The notes under the pieces are model-generated. The model ran no database searches, was not told the DNA's origin, and was given only the letters and a program-made list of their open reading frames with translations. From an uncultured Tateyamaria sp. (GTDB lineage Bacteria; Pseudomonadota; Alphaproteobacteria; Rhodobacterales; Rhodobacteraceae), in NCBI RefSeq assembly GCF_947503385.1, contig NZ_CANNDO010000002.1:248001-312000 (forward strand): a DNA stretch of 64,000 bases, given 5' to 3'. Shown here in pieces: positions 51,874 to 60,793 of this stretch; position 1 is the stretch's first letter, and each line of letters starts with the position of its first letter. The translations under genes and the position numbers were made by a program.

Positions 51874-51924
51874 CTTCTTCTCTTTGGCAAATACTCCGGG
51901 GGGTCTGGGGGGCTGGCCCCCCAG
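51874..51924. repeat. dispersed intergenic hairpin element, full copy
   Basis: CTTCTTCTCTTTGGCAAATA then CTCC, then GGGGGGTCTGGGGGG and CCCCCCAG; CTGGGGGG (51905-51912) pairs with CCCCCCAG (51917-51924). Related copies are at 38847 and, without the hairpin, at 18652. Confidence 0.6.
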
Positions 51925-51956
51925 CCGGTCGGATCCGGGCACCCCGATCCGAAATC

Positions 51957-52685
51957 CTACCCCAACACGGCCCGCAACAGGCGTTTGCGCGCGGGTGGGA
52001 TCGCGCCGATCTCCAGTCCGGTGAACACATGCAGCGTGTTCATCTGGACATCGACAACCGCGTGATCGCTCACCCAGCCGCCCATCAGCAGGTAGGTCCG
52101 CAGCAGCGGGGGCATCCGCAGCATTGCCTTCTTTGCATCCGGTTTCCGCCGCAGACGCGCGGCATAGCGGAACACATTGGGGGCCTTGACCCGCGGCAGC
52201 CAGCGTTTGGGCGCCAAATGCCGTGCCTTGAGCATCGCAAAAGCATCAAGATAATCGGCGGTCTCCGTTCCGGCAAAGGACGAGCAACCAAAAAGCAGTT
52301 CCACCCCATTGTTATCCACAAAGGACGTCATGGCCCCCCACGCCACCCGCAGGATATCGGGATCCGCAGCATCGGGGTCCACGCAAAACCGGCCCATCTC
52401 GACCATCTTGCCGTCATACGCCTCCAACGCGCTCAACCCGTAATACTGCGCCGAATAGCTGCGCGAAATCTCGGCACCGGTCAGGGGCAACATGCGGAAA
52501 CAACTGACCAAAGCGTCGTCACAGACACGGTGGATCAGGATATGCGTGCAGATGGCGTCAAACGCATCCACGTCCCACGGCTTCGACAGTCCGAAACACC
52601 GCGCCCGCAATGCTTGTGCCGCCTGCACATCCGCAGCTGTCTGAGCAATGCGCACGGCGTAGCGACCACGTTTGAGCTTGATCAC
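51957..52685 (-). CDS. olsB: ornithine N-alpha-acyltransferase OlsB (GNAT family)
   Basis: 242 residues, GTG start with AGGAGG 8 nt upstream. First step of ornithine-lipid synthesis: a 3-hydroxyacyl-ACP acylates ornithine. The pattern RARCFGLSKPWDVDAFDAICTH, GKMVEMGRFCVDPDAADPD and LLFGCSSFAGT is typical. OlsA (second step) is not in the window. ATG 52796 would lie inside bamE and add a poor head, so the GTG is chosen. Confidence 0.87.
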   Translation of the reverse strand: MIKLKRGRYAVRIAQTAADVQAAQALRARCFGLSKPWDVDAFDAICTHILIHRVCDDALVSCFRMLPLTGAEISRSYSAQYYGLSALEAYDGKMVEMGRFCVDPDAADPDILRVAWGAMTSFVDNNGVELLFGCSSFAGTETADYLDAFAMLKARHLAPKRWLPRVKAPNVFRYAARLRRKPDAKKAMLRMPPLLRTYLLMGGWVSDHAVVDVQMNTLHVFTGLEIGAIPPARKRLLRAVLG

Positions 52686-52755
52686 AGCAGCGCCCTCCTG
52701 CCTTGCCTGTTGCGGCGGCCCATAGCATGGGCCCGGTGACAAAGCCGTGACGGTA

Positions 52756-53205
52756 TCAGCTGCCAAACGCTCCTTGCGTTGGCAGGATCCGGCCAAAGCT
52801 GCCCAAAAGCTGTCGCAGGAACGGCGTGTCGGTCACACCGCTGTCCGTCACACGGCGTTCCAGCACGACAACGCGCCCTGCTTCCAGCCCGAAACGTTCG
52901 ATGTTCTGCAACACGCCTTCTTCGTCAAAGCTGATGGCGAGCACCTGACGATCCACCACTTCGGGGCGGCGCGGACCAAAGGTGCGCACGGTGTGGGCCA
53001 CGTAAAAGAAATCGCCCCCCTCAAGCACACCGCCCGCCGTGGGCGTGCCGACCACGTCCTCGACGCTGGCGCGGGTGTCGATCCCCACCACCAGTTCCTG
53101 CAGGTCTTCTTCGGGCGGGATATAGCCATGGTTCCGGAATTGCGCAGAACAGGCGGCCAACGCCAGCGATGCTGTTAGCAGGATCGGAATGGTCCAGGTC
53201 CGCAT
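52756..53205 (-). CDS. bamE: outer membrane protein assembly factor BamE
   Basis: 149 residues. Lipobox LAAC (about residues 15-18; IPILLTASLALAAC) gives a lipid-anchored protein. The BamE (SmpA/OmlA) core follows: FRNHGYIPPEEDLQELVVG, TRASVEDVVGTPT and FFYVAHTVRTFG. It stabilises the Bam complex that folds outer-membrane barrels. An alternative ATG at 53217 adds four residues. Divergent from the DUF177 gene. Confidence 0.9.
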   Translation of the reverse strand: MRTWTIPILLTASLALAACSAQFRNHGYIPPEEDLQELVVGIDTRASVEDVVGTPTAGGVLEGGDFFYVAHTVRTFGPRRPEVVDRQVLAISFDEEGVLQNIERFGLEAGRVVVLERRVTDSGVTDTPFLRQLLGSFGRILPTQGAFGS

Positions 53206-53311
53206 GTGCGCTCCCATCGTCTTTTTGGCGCCCCTCTTGCTCAGGAAGGGCCGTGCTTTTATCTCGCTTACCCAAGACCGCGTCTTCATTCAAGAAACGA
53301 AAGCATATTCC

Positions 53312-53863
53312 ATGTCAGGCTCTGCCCCTTCCCGGGACGCCCTTCGGGTGTCCGAACTGCCGCAAAACGCCACAACCGCCTTCGAGGTCGTGCCGGATGC
53401 GGCGGCCCTGACGGCTCTGGCGGACACGCTGGGCGTGGATGCTGTGCGCAAGGTGCGGTTCACCGGGACCGTTGCGGGGCAAGGCAAGGCGGACTGGGCG
53501 CTGCGCGCCAAGCTGGGTGCCACCGTTGTGCAGCCTTGCGGTGTGACACTCGCGCCGGTGACCACGCGGATCGATGTGGACGTGGCGCGGCTCTATGTGC
53601 GCGACTACGCGGAACCGGACGCACCCGAAGTCGAGATGCCCGAAGACGAGACAATCGAACCGCTGGGCGCGTGGATCGACCCACACGCCGTGATGGCCGA
53701 AGCCCTCAGCCTCGAAATCCCCGAATTCCCCCGTGCCACAGATGCCGAACTGGGCGAAGTCGTCGCAACCGAGCCGGGCAAAGAGGCGCTGAGGGATTCG
53801 GACCTCAAACCCTTTGCCGGACTGGCCGCCCTCAAGGCGCAACTGGACGACAACAGCGACTGA
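53312..53863 (+). CDS. YceD/DUF177 family protein
   Basis: 183 residues, no membrane segment. Family pattern: RVSELPQNATTAFEVVPDA at the start, KVRFTGTVAGQGKADWALRA, GATVVQPCGVTLAPVTTRID, and a C-terminal PFAGLAALKAQLD. DUF177 is linked to 23S rRNA processing and usually precedes rpmF and plsX, as here. The ATG at 53312 is used. Confidence 0.88.
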   Translation: MSGSAPSRDALRVSELPQNATTAFEVVPDAAALTALADTLGVDAVRKVRFTGTVAGQGKADWALRAKLGATVVQPCGVTLAPVTTRIDVDVARLYVRDYAEPDAPEVEMPEDETIEPLGAWIDPHAVMAEALSLEIPEFPRATDAELGEVVATEPGKEALRDSDLKPFAGLAALKAQLDDNSD

Positions 53864-53919
53864 TCCCCCTTGCGCTGGCCGCAAAGATGGGTATTTTGCC
53901 GCGCTCACGATATTTTGGG

Positions 53920-53948
53920 TTGGACATGCCCACAGGCTTTGCCTAAAC
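53920..53948 (+). promoter_or_regulatory. candidate sigma-70 promoter of rpmF-plsX-fabH
   Basis: TTGGAC (53920-53925), 17-nt spacer, CTAAAC (53943-53948), in the 200-nt gap before rpmF. Moderate match. Confidence 0.4.
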
Positions 53949-54063
53949 GCACGTCACGCCCGCAGAATGGACGACCGAAAACCGCGCCCACGGATGGGCG
54001 ACCCGAAACATGCAGCCGCGCGACATGCGTGCGGCCCTGCCCGAACCTCGAAGGCCCACCACA

Positions 54064-54270
54064 ATGGCTGTGCAACAGAATAAAGTGTCGAAGTCGCGTC
54101 GCAACAACCGCCGTATGCACGACAGCTTGACCCCCGCGAATCCCAACGAGTGTCCCAATTGTGGTGAACTCAAGCGGCCCCACCACGTGTGCGCGGCGTG
54201 CGGTCACTACAATGACGACGAAATTGTCGCCATGACCGAAGAGGTCGATCTGGAAGACGACGCGGCCTAA
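54064..54270 (+). CDS. rpmF: 50S ribosomal protein L32
   Basis: 68 residues. The basic N-terminus [17 protein letters not shown] is invariant in L32, followed by the zinc ribbon CPNCGE (35-40) and CAACGHYND. The C-terminus is acidic. The typical DUF177-rpmF-plsX-fabH order supports the call. Confidence 0.97.
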   Translation: MAVQQNKVSKSRRNNRRMHDSLTPANPNECPNCGELKRPHHVCAACGHYNDDEIVAMTEEVDLEDDAA

Positions 54271-54301
54271 GCGACCGCAGGAGCAAAGGCAGGCAGCGCA
54301 C

Positions 54302-55393
54302 ATGACGGCCCAAAAGACCGATCTGGCCGATCAAAGCACTGCAACCGCCTTTCCTATTACGCTGTCTGTTGACGCGATGGGCGGGGATTCAGGCCCCGCC
54401 GCAATTGTGTCTGGCTGCGCGATTTCCGCCAAGAAAAACCCCCGCCTTGGGTTCATCCTGCACGGCCCCGCCGATGAGCTGGAAAAGCTCGTTGCGCGAC
54501 GCAAACCCTTGGCCGGTCGCGTCACCATCCGCGATGCCAAGGGCATCGTGACAATGGACGACAAGCCCAGCCAGGTGGTGCGCTCGGGCAAGGATACGTC
54601 CATGTGGTCCGCCATTGATGCCGTCCGCTCGGGCGAGGCAACGGTGGCTGTCAGTTGCGGCAACACCGGCGCGCTTATGGCCCTGTCGATGATCCGCCTG
54701 CGCAAATTGCCCGGTGTGAACCGGCCCGCAATTGCCGTGCTTTATCCCAGCCGCAACCCCCAAGGGTTCAACGTCATGCTGGATGTGGGCGCGGACATCC
54801 GGGCTGAGGCGTCGGACCTGCTGCGCTATGCGCTGATGGGCGCGTCCTATGCCCGTAACGGGCTGAACCTCAGCCGCCCGCGCGTGGGCCTGCTGAATGT
54901 CGGCACCGAAGAGCACAAGGGGCGCACCGAACTAAAGGCCGCCTATGACCTGATCGCGGAAAACGCGGATGCGGCGGATTTCGACTTTGCCGGCTTTGTC
55001 GAAGGCGGCGATATCTCGGGCGATGTGGTGGACGTGATCGTGACCGACGGGTTCACCGGCAACGTCGCGATCAAAACGGGCGAAGGCACCGCCGCCCTGA
55101 TCGGCGACCGCCTGCGCGAGGCGTTCCGCCACACGCCCCTGTCGCGGCTGGCGTCGATCCTTGCGCTCACATCGCTGCGGCGTCTGAAAAAGCGGATCGA
55201 CCCGCGCCGGGTCAATGGCGGCGTGTTCCTTGGCCTGAACGGCACAGTGGTCAAATCACACGGCAGTGCCGACTCGACAGGCGTCTCCGCAGCGATCAAG
55301 CTGGCGGCACAACTGGCCGAACTCGGCTTTAGCGACAAGCTGGCTGCACGCATCGCAAAAGCGACGCAGCTGGCAGAGGAGAGCGAGCGATGA
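54302..55393 (+). CDS. plsX: phosphate acyltransferase PlsX
   Basis: 363 residues. It makes acyl-phosphate from acyl-ACP for phospholipid synthesis. Family features: LSVDAMGGDSGPAAIVSGCA, AVSCGNTGALMALSMI, LLNVGTEEHKG, and VTDGFTGNVAIKTGEGTA. It is soluble and membrane-associated. Its stop overlaps the fabH start by 4 nt. Confidence 0.96.
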   Translation: MTAQKTDLADQSTATAFPITLSVDAMGGDSGPAAIVSGCAISAKKNPRLGFILHGPADELEKLVARRKPLAGRVTIRDAKGIVTMDDKPSQVVRSGKDTSMWSAIDAVRSGEATVAVSCGNTGALMALSMIRLRKLPGVNRPAIAVLYPSRNPQGFNVMLDVGADIRAEASDLLRYALMGASYARNGLNLSRPRVGLLNVGTEEHKGRTELKAAYDLIAENADAADFDFAGFVEGGDISGDVVDVIVTDGFTGNVAIKTGEGTAALIGDRLREAFRHTPLSRLASILALTSLRRLKKRIDPRRVNGGVFLGLNGTVVKSHGSADSTGVSAAIKLAAQLAELGFSDKLAARIAKATQLAEESER

Positions 55394-56361
55394 CGATCCG
55401 GGCCGTGGTGCGCGGCGCGGGGCACTACCTGCCCGCGCGCGTTGTCGAGAATTCGGAATTTGAGGCGACGCTGGACACCACAGACGAGTGGATCAGGTCC
55501 CGCTCCGGGATCGAACGCCGTCATTTTGCCACGGAAACGGACACCACATCCTCCATGGCCACCGCGGCCGCGCAGGCGGCGCTGGCTGATTCGGGGCTGG
55601 AGGCGTCGGATATCGACGCCATCGTGCTGGCCACATCCACCGCCGATCTGACATTTCCGTCTGCCGCCACGATGGTGCAGGCGCAGCTTGGCATGACGGG
55701 CGGCTTTGCCTTTGACGTACAGGCGGTGTGCGCGGGCTTTGTCTATGCGCTCAGCAACGCGAACGCGCTGATCCTGTCGGGTCAGGCCCGGCGGGTGCTT
55801 GTTATCGGGGCGGAGACGTTTTCCAAGATCATGGACTGGACCGACCGCAGCACCTGCGTGCTGTTTGGCGACGGCGCAGGTGCGTTGGTGCTGGAGGCCG
55901 AAGAGGCTGCGGGCGAGGCGTCAGACCGGGGCATTCTGGCCTGCGATCTGCATTCGGACGGACGGCTTCGCGATTTGCTGTATGTCGATGGCGGGGTGAG
56001 CACGGGGACCAGCGGATACCTGCGTATGCAGGGCAATCAGGTGTTCCGACACGCCGTCGAAAAGCTGGCCGCCACTGCGCATACCGCGATGGACCGGGCC
56101 GGTGTGACCGCAGATGATGTCGATTGGATCGTGCCGCATCAGGCCAATATCCGCATCATCCAAGGCACCGCCAAAAAGATGAACGTGCCCATGGACCGCG
56201 TTGTGGTGACCGTGCAGGATCACGGCAACACTTCTGCCGCGTCTATCCCGCTGGCCTTGTCCGTGGGCCGTGCTCGGGGCCAGATCAAGGACGGCGACCT
56301 GCTGGTGACCGAGGCCATCGGCGGCGGTCTGGCCTGGGGGGCTGTGGTCCTGCGCTGGTAG
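55390..56361 (+). CDS. fabH: 3-oxoacyl-ACP synthase III FabH
   Basis: 323 residues. It starts fatty-acid synthesis by condensing acetyl-CoA with malonyl-ACP. The catalytic Cys is in FDVQAVCAGFVYAL, His in VPHQANIRI and Asn in QDHGNTSAASIPLAL. Coupled to plsX by ATGA. Confidence 0.96.
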   Translation: MTIRAVVRGAGHYLPARVVENSEFEATLDTTDEWIRSRSGIERRHFATETDTTSSMATAAAQAALADSGLEASDIDAIVLATSTADLTFPSAATMVQAQLGMTGGFAFDVQAVCAGFVYALSNANALILSGQARRVLVIGAETFSKIMDWTDRSTCVLFGDGAGALVLEAEEAAGEASDRGILACDLHSDGRLRDLLYVDGGVSTGTSGYLRMQGNQVFRHAVEKLAATAHTAMDRAGVTADDVDWIVPHQANIRIIQGTAKKMNVPMDRVVVTVQDHGNTSAASIPLALSVGRARGQIKDGDLLVTEAIGGGLAWGAVVLRW

Positions 56362-56438
56362 CACCGGCTGGGCCTTGCGCATTTTTCCCACATGGCGCGA
56401 TTTCGCGCCGTTCAGCGTCATCCTGCAACCACTTGATA

Positions 56439-56467
56439 TTGACTCGGAATTTCCGGTCAACCTATGG
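56439..56467 (+). promoter_or_regulatory. candidate sigma-70 promoter of ihfA
   Basis: TTGACT (56439-56444), 17-nt spacer, CTATGG (56462-56467), 20 nt before the ihfA ATG. The spacing from the -10 to the ATG is short. Confidence 0.4.
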
Positions 56468-56487
56468 TCGGTCAAAAGGGGGACCTG

Positions 56488-56790
56488 ATGACTGACAAGA
56501 CTTTGACCCGCATGGACCTGAGCGAAGCAGTGTTCCGTGAGGTGGGCCTGTCGCGCAACGAGAGCGCGCAACTGGTGGAGAGTGTCCTGGATCACATGTC
56601 AGATGCGCTGGTGCGCGGTGAACAGGTCAAGATTTCGTCCTTTGGCACCTTTTCGGTCCGCGACAAGTCGGCCCGCGTTGGCCGCAACCCCAAGACCGGC
56701 GAAGAGGTCCCGATCAATCCCCGCCGCGTGCTGACCTTCCGTCCCTCGCATCTGATGAAGGATCGTGTGGCGGCGGGCAACAAGTCCTGA
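56488..56790 (+). CDS. ihfA: integration host factor subunit alpha
   Basis: 100 residues. DNA-bending histone-like protein; with IhfB it shapes promoters, replication and recombination sites. The beta-ribbon arm [21 protein letters not shown] carries the intercalating proline, and [10 protein letters not shown] is conserved. The start at 56488 is preceded by AAGGGGGA. The MerR gene follows 4 nt after the stop, a common alphaproteobacterial order. Confidence 0.95.
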   Translation: MTDKTLTRMDLSEAVFREVGLSRNESAQLVESVLDHMSDALVRGEQVKISSFGTFSVRDKSARVGRNPKTGEEVPINPRRVLTFRPSHLMKDRVAAGNKS

Positions 56791-56794
56791 GCCC

Positions 56795-57778
56795 ATGGTC
56801 AACAAATCCGCCGACGCCTTCCGCACCATCTCCGAAGTGGCCGAATGGCTTGGCGTTCAGACCCATGTGCTGCGGTTCTGGGAAAGCAAGTTCAGTCAGG
56901 TAAAGCCCGTGAAACGTGCGGGCGGACGGCGGTACTACCGCCCTGCCGACATGTTGCTGTTGGGCGGCATTCGCAAGCTGCTGCATGAGGACGGGATGAC
57001 CATCAAGGGCGTCCAAAAGATCCTGCGCGAAGAGGGTATGGCCCATGTCGCGGACATGTCGCGTCCGCTGGACGAAGTGACGGCGGCGCAGGTGGACGGC
57101 GATCTGGTTGCAGACGGCGATGCGGTTGAGGCTGAAATGGCCCCCGCAATCGAGGAGGCACCGGTCGTTGATCTGGCCCCCGAACCGGTCGAAGAGACTG
57201 CGCAACCGACACCCGAACCAGACGAAATTGCCGCTGCGGACGATGTGGCAGAGCCGGAACCGCACGCCGATGACCTCTTTGCCGTGCCCGATACCGCAGG
57301 TCCGGACGCGCAGGTCGAGGCCGAGACGGACGACGTGCCCCTGGCAGAAGAGGACGCCGCCCCTGCCCCGGCAGAGGATCAAGCGCCGTCCCTGCCTGCC
57401 TTCATGCGCAGCCCGGCCCCCGCCGCGCCCGAGCCGGAGTCGGAGTCCGTGGACGTGCCCGAAACGGAGCCTGTGCCCGACACGCTTGAGGCCAGCGCAC
57501 CTGCCGGTCTGCCCAGCTTTATGGCGCCGCCCGAACACCCGGCACCCGAAATCCAAGAACCGGAACCCGCGCCCGAACCCCAAGCACCCAAACCAAGCAT
57601 CATCGACGTGCCAGACGACCCGGACCCCGCGACGCTGACCGCCAGCCCTTCGGCGCTTGGCCTTGCCGCCCGCTTATCAACGCTCAGCCCCGCGCAACGG
57701 GACGCCATTGCACCGCTCGTGGCCGAGTTGGTCACGTTGCGCGACCGCATGGCAAGCGCGCGCGGCGACAGCCGCTGA
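56795..57778 (+). CDS. MerR family regulator with long acidic disordered tail
   Basis: 327 residues. The N-terminal 70 residues are a MerR winged helix ([20 protein letters not shown], then [12 protein letters not shown]). From about 100 to 290 the protein is proline- and glutamate-rich with no predicted fold, then a helix ([18 protein letters not shown], about 288-305) follows. No cysteine-rich ligand loop is seen, so it is not a metal sensor. The DNA target is unknown. The gene lies 4 nt after ihfA and before tRNA-Pro. Confidence 0.87.
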   Translation: MVNKSADAFRTISEVAEWLGVQTHVLRFWESKFSQVKPVKRAGGRRYYRPADMLLLGGIRKLLHEDGMTIKGVQKILREEGMAHVADMSRPLDEVTAAQVDGDLVADGDAVEAEMAPAIEEAPVVDLAPEPVEETAQPTPEPDEIAAADDVAEPEPHADDLFAVPDTAGPDAQVEAETDDVPLAEEDAAPAPAEDQAPSLPAFMRSPAPAAPEPESESVDVPETEPVPDTLEASAPAGLPSFMAPPEHPAPEIQEPEPAPEPQAPKPSIIDVPDDPDPATLTASPSALGLAARLSTLSPAQRDAIAPLVAELVTLRDRMASARGDSR

Positions 57779-57846
57779 ACAGCGACACACAGGATGCCAA
57801 TTCGCTCTTGCCCCCGGCCAGAAATCGGGTATGACACAGCTCACGT

Positions 57847-57923
57847 CGGGCTATGGCGCAGCCTGGTAGCGCGTCCGTCTGGGGGACGGAAGGTCGCAGG
57901 TTCGAGTCCTGCTAGCCCGACCA
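57847..57923 (+). tRNA. tRNA-Pro (GGG anticodon)
   Basis: 77 nt with encoded CCA. Acceptor CGGGCTA/TAGCCCG; D-arm GCGC/GCGC; anticodon stem TCCGT/ACGGA with loop CTGGGGG (anticodon GGG); T-arm GCAGG-TTCGAGT-CCTGC. Confidence 0.97.
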
Positions 57924-57996
57924 ACACCACCCCGCCCCGCACCCCAGGGGCTGTCACATGTGCCGCATGTGACCCGTTGATTTCCATGAGGCTCTC

Positions 57997-59070
57997 ATGA
58001 CCGGGGTTCTGTCAGACACGCAAATCTCCGGCCTGATCGACAGTGGCGCGTTGTCCGCCGATCCCGCGATTATCCCTGCACAGTTGCAACCCGCCAGTCT
58101 CGACTTGCGGCTGGGTCCGGTGGCCTACCGCGTGCGTGCCTCGTTTCTTGCCGGTGCGGGGCGCTCTGTGGCCGACCGGTTGACAGAGTTTGAAATGCAC
58201 CGCGTGGACCTGTCGAACGGGGCCGTACTGGAAAAGGGCTGCGTTTACGTCGTTCCGCTGATGGAACGGTTGTCCCTGCCACAAGGCGTTCAGGCCGTGG
58301 CCAACGCCAAAAGCTCGACCGGGCGGCTGGATTTGCTCACACGCACGATCACTGACGGCGGAACAGAGTTCGACCGCATTGCGCTCGGCTATAACGGCCC
58401 GCTTTATGCAGAGATATGCCCGCGGTCGTTTTCCGTACTGGTGCGTCCGGGGATGCGGTTGAACCAAATCCGGTTCCGCGATGGACAGGCGGTGCTGAGC
58501 GACGCGGCGCTGAGCGCGCTGCACGACGCCAGCCCGCTGGTGGATGGCGAAGCGGTGATTGACGACGGTCTGGGCTTTTCCGTGGACCTTGCCCTGCCCG
58601 ACACCACGCTGGTGGGATACCGGGCGAAGCCGCACACGGGCGTGATTGATCTGGACAAGATCGGGCATTACGACCCGACAGAATTCTGGGAAGAGGTGCA
58701 CACGCGGGATGGTCATATCATCCTTGATCCGGGTGCGTTCTACATTCTGGTGAGCCGCGAGGCGGTGCATATCCCGCCGGACTATGCTGCCGAAATGGCG
58801 CCCTATCTGGCCATGGTGGGCGAGTTCAGGGTGCACTATGCCGGGTTCTTCGATCCCGGTTTCGGACACGATGCCGCCGGTGGCTCGGGGTCACGCGGTG
58901 TGCTTGAGGTCCGCTGCCACGAGGCGCCGTTTGTGCTGGAGCATGGACAGGTTGTGGGCCGGCTGATCTATGAGAAGATGTCAGAACGTCCTGCGCAGCT
59001 ATATGGCGCAGACATTGCGTCGAACTATCAGGGTCAGGGCCTGAAGCTCAGCAAACATTTCCGCGTCTAG
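57997..59070 (+). CDS. dcd: 2'-deoxycytidine 5'-triphosphate deaminase (double-length)
   Basis: 357 residues, about twice the usual dCTP deaminase. Two dUTPase-fold halves are visible: ANAKSSTGRLDLLTRTITDG in the first and YAGFFDPGFGHDA in the second. It deaminates dCTP to dUTP for thymidylate synthesis. The double-length form is common in alphaproteobacteria. It follows tRNA-Pro after 73 nt. Confidence 0.9.
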   Translation: MTGVLSDTQISGLIDSGALSADPAIIPAQLQPASLDLRLGPVAYRVRASFLAGAGRSVADRLTEFEMHRVDLSNGAVLEKGCVYVVPLMERLSLPQGVQAVANAKSSTGRLDLLTRTITDGGTEFDRIALGYNGPLYAEICPRSFSVLVRPGMRLNQIRFRDGQAVLSDAALSALHDASPLVDGEAVIDDGLGFSVDLALPDTTLVGYRAKPHTGVIDLDKIGHYDPTEFWEEVHTRDGHIILDPGAFYILVSREAVHIPPDYAAEMAPYLAMVGEFRVHYAGFFDPGFGHDAAGGSGSRGVLEVRCHEAPFVLEHGQVVGRLIYEKMSERPAQLYGADIASNYQGQGLKLSKHFRV

Positions 59071-59073
59071 CGT

Positions 59074-59292
59074 TTAGGCCTGCCCGTCTTGTTCGGCGGC
59101 ACGCCGGGCTCGGCGTTCCGCGCGGATGCGCTGTTTCGGCGTCATCTGGTCTGGCGGGATGTCTTCGAGCCGTTGTTTTTTCGCAGCGCCGCCGCCCTTG
59201 GAGACACGGTTCATGCCCGCATCAATGCCCTTGTTGATCGCTTTGCGCATGATGATACGCATGACCATATTGATGATCTGGTTGACGTTCAT
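59074..59292 (-). CDS. small basic hypothetical protein
   Basis: 72 residues: a hydrophobic amphipathic start (MNVNQIINMVMRIIMRKAIN) followed by a strongly Lys/Arg-rich C-terminus (TPKQRIRAERRARRAAEQDG). It lies 60 nt after scpB on the same strand and 3 nt from the convergent dcd. I do not recognise it; the gene order scpA-scpB-small protein seems to recur in roseobacters (from memory). Function unknown. Confidence 0.65.
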   Translation of the reverse strand: MNVNQIINMVMRIIMRKAINKGIDAGMNRVSKGGGAAKKQRLEDIPPDQMTPKQRIRAERRARRAAEQDGQA

Positions 59293-59352
59293 GGACCTGC
59301 TCCGCCCCGTTTCGTTGCGGTCAATATAGCGCAGAATGCGGCAAATATCAGG

Positions 59353-60015
59353 TCAGTCCTCAAAAAGCTCGGACTGGCCTTCTTCGCTTTCGTCTTCGGG
59401 ATCGCTTTCGGGGCCGGGCAAGGTGCCGGGCGGCGGGCGGTTTTCCAACAGGCCAGCGGCGCGCAATTCCTTGAGGCCGGGCAGATCGCGCGCATTCTCA
59501 AGGCCAAAGTGGTCCAGAAAATGCTGTGTCACCACAAAGGTCACAGGACGGCCCGGGGTCATCTTGCGGCGACCAAAGCGAATCCATTCCATCTCCAGCA
59601 ATTGGTCCACAGTGCCACGACTGACGCTGACGCCCCTGATTTCCTCAATCTCGGCCCGTGTGACGGGCTGATGATAGGCAATGATAGCCAGCGTTTCGAT
59701 CGCGGCGCGGGACAGTTTGCGCGTCTCCACCGTTTCCTTTTGCATCAAAAAACCCAGATCGGCCGCGGTGCGGATCGCCCATGCGTCGCCCACTTTCATC
59801 ACCTGCACACCGCGCCCCTCGTAGCGTTTGCGCAGGTGTACCAGCGCCTCTGCCGGATCGCAGCCATGCGGCATACGAGATTCCAGTTCCCGGACGGTCA
59901 CAGGTTCTACACTGGCAAAGAGGATCGCTTCGACCATGCGTTCCTGTTCACCCATCGGGGGTGCCTCAAACAGGCTTTCTTCAATTTCTTCAGGGTGTTC
60001 CATCACGCTTTTCAT
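59353..60015 (-). CDS. scpB: segregation and condensation protein B
   Basis: 220 residues. Accessory of the SMC-ScpA condensin. Two winged-helix domains: MVEAILFASVEPVTVRELES (about 27-46) and ETLAIIAYHQPVTRAEIEEI, then RGVSVSRGTVDQLLE. The C-terminal tail is acidic. It overlaps scpA by 26 nt; an ATG at 60003 would shorten the overlap. Confidence 0.94.
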   Translation of the reverse strand: MKSVMEHPEEIEESLFEAPPMGEQERMVEAILFASVEPVTVRELESRMPHGCDPAEALVHLRKRYEGRGVQVMKVGDAWAIRTAADLGFLMQKETVETRKLSRAAIETLAIIAYHQPVTRAEIEEIRGVSVSRGTVDQLLEMEWIRFGRRKMTPGRPVTFVVTQHFLDHFGLENARDLPGLKELRAAGLLENRPPPGTLPGPESDPEDESEEGQSELFED

Positions 60016-60793
60016 CTTTCTTGCGCACCTGAATCGGCGCGAATGATTCCGTCTGGCGGATCACCAGATGCCCTTCCTTCACCAGCTCCAAGCTCGCCGC
60101 AAAGGTCGCAGCGGTGGCCGAGCGCCGTTTGACCGGGTCCAGTTCCCAACCTTCGGGCAGGTAAGACAGGATATCCGTCCACTCGCCCGCATACCCGATT
60201 AGCCCCCGCATCCGGTCCAGCGCCTGTTCCATCGTGAATACAGCGTCACGGTCCATCACAAACGGGCGGAAATCGTCGCGGGTGCGGATGCGGGCATAGC
60301 CTTGCATCAGGTCAAGCAGGGTCGCGGAGTATGTGACCCGCCGCACGCGCGTCACCTCTTCGGACTGGCCGCGGGCAAAGAAGTCGCGTCCCAACTGATC
60401 GCGCGCCATAAGGCGGGCGGCGGCATCCCGCATGGCTTGCAGGCGTTCAAGCTGAAACGCCAGATGAGCGGCGAGTTCCTCGCCCGACGGCCCGTCTTCG
60501 GTCGGATCGGGCGGGAGAAGCAGGCGGGACTTCAGAAACGCAAGCCACGCGGCCATGACGAGATAGTCCGCCGCCAGTTCCAGACGCAGCTGCTTGGCCT
60601 TTTCGACAAATGCCAGATACTGGTGCGCCAGTTGCAGGATCGAAATCTGGCGCAGATCGACCTTTTGCGTCCGGCCCAGCGTCAACAGCAGGTCCAGCGG
60701 TCCTTCATACCCGTCGACGTCGACAATCAACGCCTCGGCGGCGAGGCGGTCGGAAACGGAAAGTGTGTCTTCTTCGAAGCTGTCTTCAGCCAT
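59990..60793 (-). CDS. scpA: segregation and condensation protein A
   Basis: 267 residues. Kleisin that bridges SMC heads for chromosome compaction. Family pattern: YEGPLDLLLTLGRTQKVDL near the N-terminus and a winged helix at the C-terminus (TAATFAASLELVKEGHLV). ATG 60793 (MAEDSFEED) overlaps nagZ by 8 nt; an upstream start at 60820 is possible. Order: SPOR-nagZ-scpA-scpB. Confidence 0.94.
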   Translation of the reverse strand: MAEDSFEEDTLSVSDRLAAEALIVDVDGYEGPLDLLLTLGRTQKVDLRQISILQLAHQYLAFVEKAKQLRLELAADYLVMAAWLAFLKSRLLLPPDPTEDGPSGEELAAHLAFQLERLQAMRDAAARLMARDQLGRDFFARGQSEEVTRVRRVTYSATLLDLMQGYARIRTRDDFRPFVMDRDAVFTMEQALDRMRGLIGYAGEWTDILSYLPEGWELDPVKRRSATAATFAASLELVKEGHLVIRQTESFAPIQVRKKDEKRDGTP

